A DNA stretch of 43,309 nt from Nostoc punctiforme NIES-2108 (lineage in GTDB: Bacteria > Cyanobacteriota > Cyanobacteriia > Cyanobacteriales > Nostocaceae): NCBI GenBank assembly GCA_003326195.1, contig LXQE01000184.1, forward strand, positions 1 to 43,309. The letters are read 5' to 3'. This document shows, one piece after another, positions 43,084-43,309 of this stretch. The translations under genes were made by a program, and so were the position numbers. The stretch's first letter is position 1. The number at the start of each line of letters is the position of its first letter. Below the pieces are notes generated by a model. That model was not told the origin of the DNA. It saw only the letters and a list, made by a program, of their open reading frames with translations, and made no database searches.

Positions 43084-43309
43084 GAATCACGAGAATATCA
43101 GCTCCAGTCAGGGATAAGCACAGGTTTTCAGGAGATTGAGCATAGCACGTATAAAACAGAAGAAATCGGGCATGGTCGTCATGAAATCCGCAATTACGTA
43201 ACGTTATCTCAAATTGAATCTCGGCTTAACCCAGATTCAATTTGGTCAAATTTTAATAGTGTTGGGATGGTAGAATCTGTCCGTTCATTGGATGGTCAAA
43301 CGACAGTCG
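43084..43309 (+). pseudogene. ISAs1-like transposase fragment, runs off the window
   Basis: The frame opens after TAG at 43081. From about 43123 it reads FQEIEHSTYKTEEIGHGRHE, then IRNYVTLSQ and SVGMVESVRS, the pattern of ISAs1-family transposases (GHGRxExR, IGMVES). There is no start codon and the N-terminal half is missing on the left, so it is a 5'-truncated copy; its end lies outside the window. Confidence 0.7.

Noticed and set aside
1..43309. CRISPR array, tRNA or rRNA genes
   Set aside because: No regularly spaced repeats beyond two copies, and no cloverleaf or rRNA-like sequence noticed by eye; a tRNAscan/Infernal run would settle it.

Overview
The window reads as part of a filamentous heterocyst-type cyanobacterium (Nostocales) genome. 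The evidence is scattered HIP1 sites (GCGATCGC), a DevBCA-type exporter, an RpaB-like regulator remnant, a DUF1822 protein, a caspase-like protease, interspersed cyanobacterial repeats and many small mobile elements. Species cannot be named from the sequence.

Left flank (1-9.2 kb): a tandem repeat, a 5'-truncated tyrosine recombinase, a small orphan ORF, a frameshifted and truncated rpaB-like gene, and a heme-sensor/HAMP membrane protein. These are followed by a signalling island: a caspase-like protease (minus strand) divergent from a sigma-70-like factor and a DUF1822 protein. The roughly 1 kb between them holds an IS5-family transposase remnant that itself carries a 154-bp MITE-like insertion.

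Centre (9.3-39.5 kb): a lipopeptide biosynthetic gene cluster that looks complete. Its parts are a stand-alone C-terminal subdomain of a fatty acyl-AMP ligase (FAAL); a FAAL-ACP-KS-AT protein; an ACP-aminotransferase-C-A-T protein; a C-A-T-E-C NRPS; a SyrP/TauD-like dioxygenase; an inactive-C-A(Asn-like)-T-TE NRPS; an MFS exporter; and a DevBCA ABC exporter. A truncated cupin gene and a Ser/Thr kinase also lie inside it. Inferred chemistry: a fatty acid is activated, extended by one malonyl unit, transaminated to a beta-amino acyl chain, extended by three amino acids (the second epimerised to D, the last Asn-like and probably hydroxylated at the beta position), and released by the thioesterase as a linear or cyclic lipotripeptide.

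Two links go beyond ordinary annotation. First, a roughly 34-bp element recurs about 100-260 bp upstream of at least four transcription units of the cluster (NRPS1, NRPS2, devBCA, the ACP-aminotransferase NRPS), with a weaker fifth copy upstream of the FAAL genes; it looks like a cluster-wide promoter or operator. Second, the kinase inside the cluster and the caspase-like protease 21 kb away end in the same small alpha-helical domain (VGPIA motif), which suggests homotypic coupling of the cluster to a caspase signalling module.

Right flank (39.5-43.3 kb): a complete but nonsense-mutated IS5-family element with a TTA target duplication, a broken C5 DNA methyltransferase, an ASCH-like fragment, a truncated DUF4351/Rpn-family protein and an ISAs1-like transposase fragment running off the end. 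Both flanks are mobile-element debris, so the cluster probably lies wholly inside the window. No tRNA, rRNA or CRISPR array was seen.
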